Below, one piece after another: positions 44,752 to 54,911 of a stretch of DNA of 64,000 bases (the stretch's first letter is position 1; the number at the start of each line of letters is the position of its first letter). The stretch spans positions 124,001-188,000 of the forward strand of contig NZ_PVBS01000003.1 in assembly GCF_002980575.1 (NCBI RefSeq), in the 5' to 3' direction. The position numbers and the translations under genes were made by a program. Origin of the DNA: Sphingobacterium gobiense. Lineage in GTDB: Bacteria; Bacteroidota; Bacteroidia; Sphingobacteriales; Sphingobacteriaceae. The notes under the pieces are model-generated. The model was not told the origin of the DNA. It saw only the letters and a list, made by a program, of their open reading frames with translations, and did no database searches.

Positions 44752-45033
44752 TTACTCGCGTATTTCGATGCGTAACAACCTAATTTCTTCTTGCAGTTGT
44801 TCAATTTTATGTAAAAGATGTTGTGCAACCTCTATACCCTGTAGGTTGATTTCCAGTTCGTAATGCCAAGTAGCAAATTGCTCCAACGCTTTTAGTTCTT
44901 CTTCTTTAACGAATTCCTCCTCGTCTTGCACCACTACTTCAATCAAACCATTTCGAGAAAGATTTTGAATAAACTGTCGCTCTATTTTGTGGGATTGGCA
45001 AACATCTATTATCCTTATTAAAGTTCTTTCCAT
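44752..45033 (-). CDS. cbpM: CbpM-like chaperone modulator
   Basis: A 93-residue helical protein matching CbpM/MerR-like modulators. It has the N-terminal DVCQSHKIERQFIQNLSRNGLIEVV and a C-terminal coiled helix EVAQHLLHKIEQLQEEIRLLRIEI. CbpM binds the J-domain of CbpA and controls it. It starts 3 bp after the dnaJ-type gene, in the same operon, which is the usual arrangement. Confidence 0.85.
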   Translation of the reverse strand: MERTLIRIIDVCQSHKIERQFIQNLSRNGLIEVVVQDEEEFVKEEELKALEQFATWHYELEINLQGIEVAQHLLHKIEQLQEEIRLLRIEIRE

Positions 45034-45036
45034 AGC

Positions 45037-45954
45037 TTATTTCTTTAGATTGGCCAATTGTTGAAACAGTTCTTTTTCTTTATCGCTGAGATTAGTAGGG
45101 AGTTTCACATGCAACGTTACATACAAATCCCCAAACTGTCCGTCTTTTTTGTATAGAGGAAAACCTTTCCCTTTTAGACGAATTTTAGTCTCATTTTGCG
45201 TTTCCGGTTTAATCTTAACTCTGATCTTCCCTGCAAATGTTTCCACCACGGTTTCCCCACCCAAGAGCGCCGTATATAAATCGATATTCTGTGTGGTGTA
45301 AAGGTCATTCCCTTTACGCTGAAAGTGAGGATCTGATAAAATACTAAATTCAATATAGAGGTCGCCATTCGGGCCACCGTTAACCCCTTCGCTACCTTGT
45401 CCGTTGAGTTTGATTTTTTGTCCGTTTTCGACACCGGCAGGAATCGTAATCCGAATATTTTTACCATTTACGGTAAACGTTTGTTGGTGCGTAGTATAGG
45501 CTTGCTGTAAGGTCAGTTCCAGTATGGAATGGTAGTCGTTCCCTCTAAACTTGGTTTGTCTGCCACCGCCCCGCCGGCTCCCAAACATTTGCTCGAAGAA
45601 GTCTGAAAACTCACCGGTATCGTAATTCCCCGAATAGTCAAAATCAAAACCATCAAACGGATTTCCTGTCGATCCTCCGCTGGCGCCACGACTACGCTGT
45701 TGCTGCTGCGCTTGTTCATAAGCTTCTCCGTGCTTCCAATGCTCGCCATATTGATCATATTTTTTCCGCTTTTCCGGATCGGTTAAGACTTCATTTGCCT
45801 CGTTGACTTCTTGAAATCTCTTTTTAGCATCCTCGTCATTTGGATTCAGATCGGGGTGGTATTTTCGGGCGAGCTTTCTATACGCTTTCTTAATATCATC
45901 TTGGGAGGCATTTCGCTCTATCCCCAATACTTTATAATAATCTACAAAAGCCAT
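45037..45954 (-). CDS. DnaJ-type co-chaperone (CbpA-like)
   Basis: A 305-residue J-domain protein without a zinc-finger domain. It has the J-domain (1-70) with the HPD motif in KYHPDLNP, a Gly/Phe-rich linker (about 78-118), and two beta-sandwich C-terminal domains (about 130-300, [19 protein letters not shown]). It presents clients to DnaK. The cbpM gene follows by 3 bp. The gap of 51 bp to the aldo-keto reductase makes one transcript possible. Confidence 0.9.
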   Translation of the reverse strand: MAFVDYYKVLGIERNASQDDIKKAYRKLARKYHPDLNPNDEDAKKRFQEVNEANEVLTDPEKRKKYDQYGEHWKHGEAYEQAQQQQRSRGASGGSTGNPFDGFDFDYSGNYDTGEFSDFFEQMFGSRRGGGRQTKFRGNDYHSILELTLQQAYTTHQQTFTVNGKNIRITIPAGVENGQKIKLNGQGSEGVNGGPNGDLYIEFSILSDPHFQRKGNDLYTTQNIDLYTALLGGETVVETFAGKIRVKIKPETQNETKIRLKGKGFPLYKKDGQFGDLYVTLHVKLPTNLSDKEKELFQQLANLKK

Positions 45955-46005
45955 ACACTTATTATGTTGTAGTTAACATAACAAGAGGAGCAGTTTTTTG
46001 TTTTT

Positions 46006-46998
46006 TTACTGGAAGGCATCCACGAATTGATTTATCGTTTCGATTTCGTCGGTCGTTAATCGAATGTCGATACTTTTGGCATTTTGGAGCGCCTGTTGTG
46101 CATTCCTTGCGCCAGCTAATGCTATGGTAATGCCTGGCCGTTCAATCGTCCATCGCAATACTAATTGGCTTAAAGAAGTATTTTTGCTGTCGGCGATAGG
46201 TTTTATCTTTTCTAATAGCACATTTGTTTTATCGATAAATTCAGGCTGGAAATGCGGTGAAGTTGCACGATGATCACCCTCCTGAAAGGTATAACCTGGA
46301 TGGATTTTACCAGTTAATAGTCCGCGTTGAAGCGGACTATAAGCTAAAATGGATTTGTTATGTTCTATACAGTATGGGACCGTTTCCATTTCAATACCGC
46401 GGTTAACCATACTAAAAGGAACTTGATTGGAAACCAGATGTACGATTTGTTCCGCTTCCGCCATTTGCGCGCTGGAATAATTGCATACACCGGCGTAACG
46501 AACCTTTCCCTGCTCTATTAATCGAGAGACAGCTTCAAAAGTTTCTGAAATAGGTGTAGTCGAATCCGGCCAATGAATTTGATACAAATCGATATAGTCT
46601 GTCCCCAAACGTTTCAAGCTTTGTTCGCATTCATATATAACACTCTCTTTTCCGGCATATCTATAGACGTCCAACGCATTTCCGTCGTTGTCCTGTGTGT
46701 GCATGGCGAAATCACCTTTGGCGGAAGCTAAATCCCACCGCATCCCAAATTTCGTCAAGAGCTGTATCTTATCACGAGATATATTTCGTATCGCCTCACC
46801 AACGATCTCTTCGCTCGTCCCTTGTCCATATATAGGGGCGGTATCGATAGAAGTTACCCCCACATCATAGGAAGCTTGAATTGCTTCTATAGCTTCTTTT
46901 CTATCGGTCGAGCCCCACATCCATCCTCCGGCCGCCCAAGCTCCAAAGGTAATGGCAGACACTTTCAAGTCACTATTGCCTAAGTTTCTATATAGCAT
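46006..46998 (-). CDS. Aldo-keto reductase
   Basis: A 330-residue TIM-barrel reductase with the tetrad D52, Y57 and K83 (IDTAPIYGQG; TKFGMRW) and a His in YQIHWPDS. The length and the motif SYSPLQRGLLTGKI fit the AKR families that reduce sugar aldehydes or similar compounds. It is 18 bp after the M28 peptidase gene. The substrate cannot be told from sequence. Confidence 0.88.
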   Translation of the reverse strand: MLYRNLGNSDLKVSAITFGAWAAGGWMWGSTDRKEAIEAIQASYDVGVTSIDTAPIYGQGTSEEIVGEAIRNISRDKIQLLTKFGMRWDLASAKGDFAMHTQDNDGNALDVYRYAGKESVIYECEQSLKRLGTDYIDLYQIHWPDSTTPISETFEAVSRLIEQGKVRYAGVCNYSSAQMAEAEQIVHLVSNQVPFSMVNRGIEMETVPYCIEHNKSILAYSPLQRGLLTGKIHPGYTFQEGDHRATSPHFQPEFIDKTNVLLEKIKPIADSKNTSLSQLVLRWTIERPGITIALAGARNAQQALQNAKSIDIRLTTDEIETINQFVDAFQ

Positions 46999-47016
46999 AT
47001 CTGTCTGTTTTTTCGC

Positions 47017-48591
47017 TTAACGCTTGTTTGAATCAACGGGTAATCGCTTGTCACGATTCGCTATTTCCCAAGCAACATGGAAGATCAATTTCGCCCGTTT
47101 TACCATCATCGGGAAGTCGATTTTGTCAACTGTATCTTCCGGTGTGTGATAGTGTGGGTGCAACCCCGAGAAAAAGAACGCGGACGGAATACCCTTTTCG
47201 GCAAAGTTATAATGGTCTGAGCGATAATATAAACGCATCGGATCGTTCGGATCATCATACATATAGTCCAATTCCATTTGGGTGTACGTATTGTTTGCGG
47301 CTTCTGTAATCTGTTTTAATTCGGAGCTCAATTTATCTAGGCCTATGGCGTGCATGTAATTGTGGTTTCCGTTCAAATGCTTGTCATCTATCCGCCCAAT
47401 CATGTCCATGTTGATACAAGCTACGGTATTTTCAAGTGGGAAAACGGGATTTTCAACATAAAATTTTGAACCAAGCAGCCCTTTTTCTTCGGCAGCAAGA
47501 CCAATAAATAACAAGCTTCTACGCGGACCTTGGCCGTCCCTCTTCGCTTGTGCAAAGGCACGGGCAAGTTCCATAACGCCTACTGTACCCGAACCGTTAT
47601 CATCGGCTCCTGGGAAAAATGTACCATCAGGTAGTATCCCGTCATGGTCATAGTGCCCTACGACGACGACAATCTCATCTTTTAAGTCCGAACCTTCCAA
47701 TAAGCCAAGTACATTGGGATCTGCAAATTTTTCTTTCGTGATTCCCATTTCGGCATCCACTTTTGCAGGGATGGTGAAAGTCGAAGGATCGTTTTTTTGT
47801 TGTTCAAGGCTGGTTTGCTGTTTTTTCAATAGCTCATTTGCCATCCTTGACGAAATGTTGACCACCGGAGCTTGGCTAGTGCCTGATACAGCATCATTTC
47901 CATCATCCAACGAGAATCGGCCACTTGTTAAGCGCTTCCCGAACCGCGCCATATTTTCATCGACGTAATCGCCCGTCGCCAAAATCATTTTTGGATTTTT
48001 CTTGAGAAGTTCCTGCACGCGCTTAAATCGGCTACTGGCCCATTCCGACATCTTCTTGGTACCTGTAACAATGGAATTTCCGTTCGCATCTTTCGGTTCT
48101 CCTTCATTGATGACTAAAACCACTTTATCACGGATATCGATATTGGCTAGGTCATTATGTATTTTGTCTTGAATGCCGTATCCAGCAAATACGATGTCAT
48201 CTGCATGGTAGATGGTCTGTTTGTTATCACCCTGTATAAAGAAATCTTTGCCATTTTCATAAGCCGTTCCGTCCACGACAAAATTTTGTACCTGATAGGA
48301 AACTCTTGCTAGGTTTACCGGTTGAAAATAGTCGCCGTTAACCGGGGCCGTCAAGCCGTAAGACTTAAACTGTTCAGCAAGATAATGTGCGGTTTTTTCA
48401 CCTCCTTTTTGACCGGTTCCTCGTCCTTCAAATTCCGGCGACGCCAACAACGTCAAATGTGCCTTTGCGGTTTCTTCTGTCACGAGGTCCGCGTATTTGA
48501 GCTGTACCCGATCTTGCTGGGCTATTGCACAACTATGGAGTACAGGGACAAATAAAAATGCGGTAATCCAATTTTTTATCATAGTCAACAT
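47017..48591 (-). CDS. M28-family zinc aminopeptidase, secreted
   Basis: A 524-residue M28 peptidase with a signal sequence and a possible lipobox (FVPVLHSCAIAQ, Cys about 21). The protease-associated (PA) insert (about 100-290) precedes the catalytic domain, in which the zinc-binding His of VVVGHYDHDG, the Asp of FPGADDNGSGTVGVMELARA, the Glu pair of GLAAEEKGLLGS and YRSDHYNFAEKGIPSAFF are visible. It removes N-terminal amino acids in the periplasm. The start at 48591 or the ATG at 48582 (MIKNWITAFL) are both possible. Confidence 0.9.
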   Translation of the reverse strand: MLTMIKNWITAFLFVPVLHSCAIAQQDRVQLKYADLVTEETAKAHLTLLASPEFEGRGTGQKGGEKTAHYLAEQFKSYGLTAPVNGDYFQPVNLARVSYQVQNFVVDGTAYENGKDFFIQGDNKQTIYHADDIVFAGYGIQDKIHNDLANIDIRDKVVLVINEGEPKDANGNSIVTGTKKMSEWASSRFKRVQELLKKNPKMILATGDYVDENMARFGKRLTSGRFSLDDGNDAVSGTSQAPVVNISSRMANELLKKQQTSLEQQKNDPSTFTIPAKVDAEMGITKEKFADPNVLGLLEGSDLKDEIVVVVGHYDHDGILPDGTFFPGADDNGSGTVGVMELARAFAQAKRDGQGPRRSLLFIGLAAEEKGLLGSKFYVENPVFPLENTVACINMDMIGRIDDKHLNGNHNYMHAIGLDKLSSELKQITEAANNTYTQMELDYMYDDPNDPMRLYYRSDHYNFAEKGIPSAFFFSGLHPHYHTPEDTVDKIDFPMMVKRAKLIFHVAWEIANRDKRLPVDSNKR

Positions 48592-48631
48592 AAATATCTT
48601 TTAGTATCCAATATAGCTACCAATGGTTACA

Positions 48632-49069
48632 CTACGTACAAGCAATCTTATTTACACGTGTGCCATGTCTGCCTCCTTCAAAATCGGTGGTCAGGAATGT
48701 TTTTACAATTTTTTTTGTCAGTTCAAGGTCGACAAAGCGCGCAGGAATACACACGATATTCGCATCATTATGTTGCCTGGCTAGGGCTGATATTTCGTTT
48801 TGCCAGGCAATCGCTGCCCGAATACCTTGATGTTTATTTGCTGTGATAGCTACGCCGTTGGCACTGCCACAGATCAATATACCTAATTCGTTTTGACCTT
48901 TTTCAACACTAGTAGCTACTGGATGTGCAAAATCAGGATAATCTACAGACTCGGCCGTTGCAGCGCCGAAATCTTCTACGGTATAACCCTCATCTTTGAG
49001 AAATTCAAGCACAGCCGTTTTATATTCAAATCCAGCGTGGTCACTTCCTATTGCAATTTTTTTAGACAT
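48632..49069 (-). CDS. rpiB: Ribose-5-phosphate isomerase B
   Basis: A 145-residue RpiB from the ATG at 49069 (MSKKIAIGSDHAGFEYK); the upstream 21-codon frame overlaps AT-rich DNA. The catalytic Cys is in LICGSANGVAI and the ligand loop in GSDHAG. It converts ribose-5-phosphate and ribulose-5-phosphate. It is 10 bp from the tatC stop in the same direction. Confidence 0.94.
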   Translation of the reverse strand: MSKKIAIGSDHAGFEYKTAVLEFLKDEGYTVEDFGAATAESVDYPDFAHPVATSVEKGQNELGILICGSANGVAITANKHQGIRAAIAWQNEISALARQHNDANIVCIPARFVDLELTKKIVKTFLTTDFEGGRHGTRVNKIACT

Positions 49070-49079
49070 GGCCTTTGTT

Positions 49080-49952
49080 TTATTTTTGATTATAAAATTC
49101 TTTTTCTTTTTCCAGTTTTCGCTTATGCACATTGGCAGAAACCATGATGCTCAACTCATAAAGTACGAACATAGGCGCGCTAACGGTCAATAAGGTGATT
49201 ACATCTGCCGTAGGGGTGATGATGGCGGCGATAATTAAAATAATGACAACCGCGTATCGTCTGCTCGCCCGCATAAAAGCAGGCGTCATTAAACCCAGCT
49301 TGGACAATATGAAGATAACGATAGGCAAGAGGAAAATTATCCCACAGCCTAATGTCAACGTCGCGATCAGCGATAAATAAGAATCAATGGTAATCTGGTT
49401 GGTGATTTCGTCACTTAAAGATACATTGGTCAAGAAATTGACGGAGAGCGGAACGACAATATAATAACCAAATAGTGCGCCAACGATGAACAGCACAGTC
49501 GCATAGAATACAAATCCCCGTGCAGAGTTCTTTTCTACATCTGTTAAAGCTGGTTTTATAAAAAGCCAGATTTCGAAGAGAAGATAAGGGAAACCCAATG
49601 CAACCGCCATCAATAGACAGGAATTGATCTGAAGCATAAACTGCCCAGCCATCTCCGTGTTAATGATATTAAAAGGGATACGTTCTACGCAAAAGCCATC
49701 CAAACTGAACAAATCACCCATTTTGCACATCATCCGATACGTCCAAAAGTCAAGGTTTTTTGGACCCATGATAATCTTGTTGAAAACGAAATCGTAAAAT
49801 GTAAATGAAAGAATAGCAAATACCGCTATGGCGATAACTGAGCGGATAATATGCCATCTGAGTACTTCTAGATGCTCAAAGAACGACATCTCTCCTTCGA
49901 GATTCTTTCCCTTCTGTTTTATTGCTTTAATTAAATCGTTTGATGTTGACAT
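49080..49952 (-). CDS. tatC: Sec-independent protein translocase TatC
   Basis: A 290-residue membrane protein with six helices. The N-terminal EMSFFEHLEVLRWHIIRSV motif is the conserved TatC start, with a periplasmic loop longer than in E. coli (about 65-110) and the FEIWLFIKPAL and GALFGYYIVVPLSVNFL segments. TatC binds twin-arginine signals such as that of the sugar isomerase at 36306-37280. TatA/TatB are not in the window. It precedes rpiB by 10 bp. Confidence 0.94.
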   Translation of the reverse strand: MSTSNDLIKAIKQKGKNLEGEMSFFEHLEVLRWHIIRSVIAIAVFAILSFTFYDFVFNKIIMGPKNLDFWTYRMMCKMGDLFSLDGFCVERIPFNIINTEMAGQFMLQINSCLLMAVALGFPYLLFEIWLFIKPALTDVEKNSARGFVFYATVLFIVGALFGYYIVVPLSVNFLTNVSLSDEITNQITIDSYLSLIATLTLGCGIIFLLPIVIFILSKLGLMTPAFMRASRRYAVVIILIIAAIITPTADVITLLTVSAPMFVLYELSIMVSANVHKRKLEKEKEFYNQK

Positions 49953-49979
49953 CCTAAATGTTGTTTCTGAAACAAAACA

Positions 49980-50013
49980 AAAATACCATTCTTATTTTGA
50001 AGAATGGTATTTT
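49980..50013 (-). terminator. Intrinsic terminator after accC
   Basis: Perfect 14-base arms (49980-49993 and 50000-50013) with a 6-base loop. On the - strand, after the accC stop at 50034, the stem is followed by a U-rich tract. It separates accC from tatC. Confidence 0.85.
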
Positions 50014-50033
50014 AAGCGTATGTAAAGGAAATT

Positions 50034-51395
50034 TTATTCAACCTCTTCGTCTGGATACTCCGTAAGATCGAATGTTTCCATGAATTTTGTTGTAAAATTA
50101 CCTGCTCTAAAGTTTGGATCGCGCATTAAACGTATGTGCAGCGGAATGGTCGTTTTTACGCCTTCTATCACAAACTCGCTCAGTGCTCTCTCCATTGTAT
50201 TGATTGCTTCTTCACGTGTTTGCGCGACACAAATTAATTTGGCGATCATCGAATCATAATTCGGTGGAATTGTATATCCTGCATACACATGTGTATCTAC
50301 CCGAACACCGTGTCCTCCGGGCGAATGAAAGTTCGTAATTCGACCAGGTGACGGACGGAAATTATTGAACGGATCTTCCGCATTAATACGGCATTCAATG
50401 GCGTGCATGGTCGGCTCGTAGCTTTTTCCCGAAATTGGAATGCCTGCGGCTACCTTAATCTGTTCTTTGATAAGGTCGAAATTAATAACCTCTTCTGTAA
50501 CCGGATGCTCAACCTGAATACGAGTGTTCATTTCCATAAAATAGAAATTACGGTGTTTATCGACCAAAAACTCGATCGTACCTGCACCCTCATAATTTAC
50601 GGCTTGTGCTCCCTTGATAGCTGCTTCTCCCATTTTTTCGCGAAGTTCCGGCGTAATAAATGGAGAAGGTGCTTCCTCCACCAACTTTTGGTGACGGCGC
50701 TGTATAGAGCAATCACGTTCTGATAGGTGACACACTTTTCCATACTGGTCTCCGATAACTTGTATTTCGATATGACGGGGATCTTCGACAAACTTCTCAA
50801 GGTAGATGCCACTGTTGCCAAATGCAGCTCCGGCTTCCTGACGGGCAGAATCCCATGCAGGCTCAAATTCGTTGTCATTCCATACAATACGCATCCCTCG
50901 TCCACCGCCACCAGCGGTAGCTTTTAAGATAATGGGGTAACCGATTTCATTGGCCAGTTTAATACCTGTTTTCACGTCCGGAATCAAACCTTCAGAACCT
51001 GGTACAGTGGGAACACCCGCCCGTTTCATGGTTTCTTTTGCCGATGCTTTGTCGCCCATTTTTTCTATCTGCTCAGCCGTAGCACCAATGAACTTGATGC
51101 CGTATTCGGTACAAATGGCAGAGAATTTTGCGTTTTCTGATAAAAATCCGTATCCGGGGTGGATGGCATCTGCATTCGTCAATTCGGCTGCCGAAATGAT
51201 ATTGGGAATGCTTAAATAAGAATCTTTACTTGCGGGGGGACCGATACAGACAGCCTCGTCAGCGAAGCGTACATGTAGGCTATCGCGATCCGCTGTGGAA
51301 TAAACGGCAACGCTCTTAATGCCCATTTCGCGACAAGTGCGAATGATACGAAGTGCAATTTCCCCTCTATTTGCTATTAATATTTTTTTGAACAT
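50034..51395 (-). CDS. accC: Acetyl-CoA carboxylase biotin carboxylase subunit
   Basis: A 453-residue biotin carboxylase with the ATP-grasp motif [12 protein letters not shown] (about 159-170), [22 protein letters not shown] and [14 protein letters not shown]. It carboxylates the biotin of AccB. It lies 21 bp after accB and ends in a strong terminator. Confidence 0.97.
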   Translation of the reverse strand: MFKKILIANRGEIALRIIRTCREMGIKSVAVYSTADRDSLHVRFADEAVCIGPPASKDSYLSIPNIISAAELTNADAIHPGYGFLSENAKFSAICTEYGIKFIGATAEQIEKMGDKASAKETMKRAGVPTVPGSEGLIPDVKTGIKLANEIGYPIILKATAGGGGRGMRIVWNDNEFEPAWDSARQEAGAAFGNSGIYLEKFVEDPRHIEIQVIGDQYGKVCHLSERDCSIQRRHQKLVEEAPSPFITPELREKMGEAAIKGAQAVNYEGAGTIEFLVDKHRNFYFMEMNTRIQVEHPVTEEVINFDLIKEQIKVAAGIPISGKSYEPTMHAIECRINAEDPFNNFRPSPGRITNFHSPGGHGVRVDTHVYAGYTIPPNYDSMIAKLICVAQTREEAINTMERALSEFVIEGVKTTIPLHIRLMRDPNFRAGNFTTKFMETFDLTEYPDEEVE

Positions 51396-51416
51396 CTTCT
51401 ATACCTCACATCTAAA

Positions 51417-51887
51417 CTATGATGGATCAACTAAGAATAACGGTTGATCAAATTCTACAGGTTCTGCATCATTTACAAAGATTTTCACAATCTTGCCCGA
51501 AACTTCCGATTCAATTTCATTGAAAAGCTTCATAGCTTCCACGATGCACAGTACCTTACCAGGAACGATTTCGTCACCCACATTTACAAACAATGGTTTA
51601 TCAGGACCTGAGGCACGGTAAAAAGTTCCGATCATTGGTGATTTAATGGTTAACAGGTTTGACGACTCAGCCACAGGTGTACTGGAGGCCGGCACAGCCG
51701 GTGTTGTACTCGTTGGCACTGGCACAGGTTGCGCTACCGGATTTGGAACAGTTGCTGTAACATAGGTGGGTTCCTGATTCGTTTTTATCGTGATTTTAAA
51801 GTCTTTTTCTTCGATAGCGACTTCATTCACACCTGATTTGGCAACGAATTTAATCAAGTCTTGAATTTGCTTAATATCCATACTCAT
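51417..51887 (-). CDS. accB: Biotin carboxyl carrier protein of acetyl-CoA carboxylase
   Basis: A 156-residue protein from the ATG at 51887 (MSMDIKQIQDLIKF); codons upstream in frame are leader. The biotin attachment motif VEAMKLFNEIESE is near residue 122, with a Pro/Ala/Thr-rich linker before it (about 45-80). Its product carries the carboxyl group between AccC and AccA/AccD. The 168-bp gap to fabH holds an 8-bp inverted repeat (52011-52018 with 52035-52042) and no clear promoter. Confidence 0.95.
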   Translation of the reverse strand: MSMDIKQIQDLIKFVAKSGVNEVAIEEKDFKITIKTNQEPTYVTATVPNPVAQPVPVPTSTTPAVPASSTPVAESSNLLTIKSPMIGTFYRASGPDKPLFVNVGDEIVPGKVLCIVEAMKLFNEIESEVSGKIVKIFVNDAEPVEFDQPLFLVDPS

Positions 51888-52055
51888 ATTTTTAGTAGGT
51901 TTCATGTGTAAATAACTTTTTTTTAAGACCACATGGAGTATCCGGTTTTTCATGTGTGTTTACATGTTGAAACTGTGGATATCTCCTGTATAAATTCTTA
52001 CGATAGATTCTTGCTCCAAGCGTAAGACATAAACTGGAGCAAAGTTAATAATATT

Positions 52056-53054
52056 TTATGCTTTTGTATAAGCCCACTTTAGATAAACGGCTCCCCAGGT
52101 GAACCCACCGCCGAAGGCTGCTAATATTAAGTTGTCTCCTTTTTTTAATTGGTTTTCCCACTCCCACAGACAAAGGGGAATGGTACCGCTGGTCGTATTG
52201 CCGTACTTATGAATATTAACCATAACCTTATCCTCAGAAAGACCTGCGCGTTCAGCAGTGGCGTCGATTATCCGTTTATTCGCCTGATGCGGCACAAGCC
52301 AATCCACGTCTTCTGATGTCAAATGGTTCTTTTCCATTACTTCTACAGCCACATCGGCCATATTGGTGACGGCGAATTTGAATACGGTACGCCCTTCTTG
52401 ATATGCGTAATGAAGGCCAGCTTCTACTGTTTGGTGGGTCGCTGGATTCAATGATCCTCCACCTTTTATGTTCAAATATGGACCTCCTGAACCGTCTGTT
52501 TTCAAAACAGCATCGATAATGCCGTTATCCTCTTCGTTTGGTTCCAGTAACACACACCCACAGCCGTCACCAAATAGGATACAGGTATTACGATCTTCGT
52601 AATTAACCACGGACGACATCTTGTCGGCACCTACAACCAAGACCTTTTTATGTTTGCCCGATTCTATAAATTGTGCTGCTGTAGTCAAACCAAATAAAAA
52701 CCCCGAACAAGCTGCTTGGAGGTCATACCCCCATGCTTTCTTGGCACCGATCTTATCCGCTAAAATGTTTGCGGTAGCAGGAAACAGCATGTCTGGTGTA
52801 CTGGTACAAAAGATGATCAATTCAATTTCATCGGCAGAAATGCCGCGTTTTTCAAGTAATCCTTTAACTGCAGGAACCGCTAAGTCTGATGTAGCCTTGC
52901 CTTCCCCTTTTAGGATTCTCCTCTCTTTGATTCCTGTTCGTGTCACAATCCACTCATCGTTGGTGTCAACCATCGTTTCTAACTCTTGGTTAGTCAGGAC
53001 GTAGTCAGGAACATACCCGTTTACAGCAGTAATTGCAGCATGTATTTTTGACAT
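52056..53054 (-). CDS. fabH: Beta-ketoacyl-ACP synthase III
   Basis: A 332-residue thiolase-fold enzyme with the active Cys in [12 protein letters not shown], His in [10 protein letters not shown] and Asn in [10 protein letters not shown]. It starts fatty acid chains with acetyl-CoA or branched primers and malonyl-ACP. It follows plsX by 6 bp, as in many bacteria. Confidence 0.96.
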   Translation of the reverse strand: MSKIHAAITAVNGYVPDYVLTNQELETMVDTNDEWIVTRTGIKERRILKGEGKATSDLAVPAVKGLLEKRGISADEIELIIFCTSTPDMLFPATANILADKIGAKKAWGYDLQAACSGFLFGLTTAAQFIESGKHKKVLVVGADKMSSVVNYEDRNTCILFGDGCGCVLLEPNEEDNGIIDAVLKTDGSGGPYLNIKGGGSLNPATHQTVEAGLHYAYQEGRTVFKFAVTNMADVAVEVMEKNHLTSEDVDWLVPHQANKRIIDATAERAGLSEDKVMVNIHKYGNTTSGTIPLCLWEWENQLKKGDNLILAAFGGGFTWGAVYLKWAYTKA

Positions 53055-53060
53055 ATATAA

Positions 53061-53999
53061 TTAATTGAAAGCAGACTTGATTTTATCGATGATTTGCGAC
53101 TCAATCATGTCTTTTGATAGTAAAACCATGTTTTTGATAGCTTCTGGTGTCGAGATACCGTGCCCGATGATAACCGGTGCGTTTACACCCAAAATCGGGC
53201 TTCCCCCATAACGTTCGTAATTGAATCTATCAAAAAATTCGTCTTTAAACCCCTTTTTTAGCGTAACTACATAAAAGGATTCAGCAAGTTTTAATACCAC
53301 ATTACCCGTAAACCCGTCACATACATATACGTCAGCCGCGTCTGTAAAAAGATCGCGTCCCTCTGTATTGCCAATAAAATTTATTTTTTTGTTCTCTTTG
53401 AGTAGGGGATAGGTTGATATGGTTAAGTTGTTTCCTTTTTCTTCTTCCTCGCCGATATTGAGCAGGCCGACTTTTGGATTTTGCAAGCCATAAACATATT
53501 CCATGTATAGGCTTCCCAAGGTCGCAAATTGCGACAGCATTTCCGGTTTGCAGTCCGCATTTGCACCTACGTCTAACAAAATACCATAGCCACTTTTAAT
53601 CTTCGGAACATTGGTTGCGATAGCAGGACGAAGAACGCCAGGAATCGCTTTTACACTGAATACTGCTCCAACAAGCATAGCTCCTGTGTTACCAGCCGAA
53701 GCAAAAGAGTCAATTTCACCGTTTTTTAACAATTCAAAACCTTTAGCGATGCTAGAGTTGGGCTTTTGAGAAATAGCTTTGGTAGGATGCTCGTGCATGC
53801 CTATGTTTTCCGGAGCATGGACGTATTCAAATTTTTCGGGATCCGCTCCAGCTTGTTTTAACCGTTCTACGGTGTCTTGCTGATCACCTATAAGAACAAG
53901 ACGTTGTCCCTCCTGTAGCGCTTTTTGGGCTTCAATCGCCCCATTTATTGTGGAGTCGGGGGCATAATCCCCACCTAAAACGTCTAAACCAATCTTCAT
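53061..53999 (-). CDS. plsX: Phosphate acyltransferase PlsX
   Basis: A 312-residue protein starting MKIGLDVLGGDYAPDSTING with the PlsX features ASAGNTGAML, LLDVGANADCKPEML and VCDGFTGNVVLK. It converts acyl-ACP to acyl-phosphate for phospholipid synthesis. A terminator-like hairpin lies upstream, between it and rpmF. Confidence 0.96.
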   Translation of the reverse strand: MKIGLDVLGGDYAPDSTINGAIEAQKALQEGQRLVLIGDQQDTVERLKQAGADPEKFEYVHAPENIGMHEHPTKAISQKPNSSIAKGFELLKNGEIDSFASAGNTGAMLVGAVFSVKAIPGVLRPAIATNVPKIKSGYGILLDVGANADCKPEMLSQFATLGSLYMEYVYGLQNPKVGLLNIGEEEEKGNNLTISTYPLLKENKKINFIGNTEGRDLFTDAADVYVCDGFTGNVVLKLAESFYVVTLKKGFKDEFFDRFNYERYGGSPILGVNAPVIIGHGISTPEAIKNMVLLSKDMIESQIIDKIKSAFN

Positions 54000-54030
54000 T
54001 CGTTATTATTTTAGCATCAATAATACGCAA

Positions 54031-54084
54031 AAACATCCCAAATTAAAGTATAAAAATTGAATTTTACACCTATTTGGGATGTTT
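54031..54084 (-). terminator. Terminator-like hairpin between rpmF and plsX
   Basis: A perfect 13-base inverted repeat (54031-54043 and 54072-54084) with a 28-base loop. On the - strand it follows the rpmF stop and is followed by TTTTTG. It may set the ratio of ribosomal protein to fatty acid genes by partial termination. Confidence 0.65.
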
Positions 54085-54104
54085 AATTTCGTTGAATGAT
54101 GTCG

Positions 54105-54296
54105 TTAGACAGCAGCGGTGTTTTCAATAATCAATTTTCCGTTGTAATATAGATTACCATCTACTGTGTATGCACGGTGAGGTGTGTGTACTGCACCTGT
54201 TTCTTTGCATACAGTTAACGTAGGTCTTTCAGCCTTATAATGTGTTCTTCTTTTGTCTCTTCTTGATTTAGAAGTCTTACGCTTTGGATGTGCCAT
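54105..54296 (-). CDS. rpmF: 50S ribosomal protein bL32
   Basis: A 63-residue bL32 starting MAHPKRKTSKSRRDKRRTHYK. It has only one Cys (C30, LTVCKETGAVHTPHRA), where the zinc-binding form has four, so this is the zinc-independent type. It lies 14 bp after the yceD-like gene, in the usual order yceD-rpmF-plsX-fabH. Confidence 0.96.
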   Translation of the reverse strand: MAHPKRKTSKSRRDKRRTHYKAERPTLTVCKETGAVHTPHRAYTVDGNLYYNGKLIIENTAAV

Positions 54297-54310
54297 CTCG
54301 TATCTCTGTT

Positions 54311-54859
54311 TTAGTTATTTTTAATTTTCTTTAATATATCCCAACGTGGGTCTGTTTTTTCTTCTGTATCCGTCTCTGTGTCTAAGTCCGTTGAATCGTT
54401 CAATTTTGCTAGCATCTCCGGATCACAACTGGCGGCTGTGCCCTGCTCTGAACACTTGCTATAATAAGGAACACGAACGTTGATGTATTCGTAAAGTAAT
54501 CCTGCGATATCCAATTCGTAATCTGTTTTGGACAATACCAACACCTCTTCTGTTTCCTCGTTCCAGTCATCGTCGCTAAACTTGACCAGTACCCTTTCTT
54601 GAAAGTCTTGCGTTGCATCAAACTCCGCTAAACATACGTCACACGTCAATCGGATTGTGCCGTATATATGGAAATTGACGATCAACATGTTTTCCTGCTT
54701 TTGCAGTTCTACATCAGCTTTGAGCTGTCCCTTCTTTACAAGCGAGTGTTCGTAACAATCAAAGAACTTATTATCGATCTCAAACTCGAAATTGTGCTTT
54801 CCAGTAGTTAAACCTGAAAAAGGGATCCTGTAATATTTTAGATGTTTCACAATCTGCAT
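54311..54859 (-). CDS. YceD-like DUF177 protein
   Basis: A 182-residue DUF177 protein from ATG at 54859 (MQIVKHLKYYRIPFSGL); the TTG at 54871 is the alternative. It holds CDVCLAEF (C-x-x-C), a typical DUF177 motif, and a C-terminal acidic tail. YceD proteins are linked to 23S rRNA metabolism in some species. The gene heads the rpmF operon, with a TAATTTTG box just upstream. Confidence 0.88.
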   Translation of the reverse strand: MQIVKHLKYYRIPFSGLTTGKHNFEFEIDNKFFDCYEHSLVKKGQLKADVELQKQENMLIVNFHIYGTIRLTCDVCLAEFDATQDFQERVLVKFSDDDWNEETEEVLVLSKTDYELDIAGLLYEYINVRVPYYSKCSEQGTAASCDPEMLAKLNDSTDLDTETDTEEKTDPRWDILKKIKNN

Positions 54860-54868
54860 TCGAGCGTG

Positions 54869-54876
54869 CAAAATTA
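54869..54876 (-). promoter_or_regulatory. Bacteroidota-type -7 promoter box (TAATTTTG) for yceD-rpmF-plsX-fabH
   Basis: On the - strand TAATTTTG lies 9 bp before the yceD ATG at 54859. A TTTC sits about 20 bp upstream in the -33 position. It implies a very short leader and supports the ATG start over the TTG. Confidence 0.45.
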
Positions 54877-54911
54877 ATTATTATTTCGGTAAAAAGGAAA
54901 CTTTTTGCAAA

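Noticed and set aside
52011..52042. An 8-bp inverted repeat after fabH, as a possible terminator or riboswitch.
   Set aside because: The stem is short, the loop is 16 bases and there is no U-tract. It was noted in the accB entry only.
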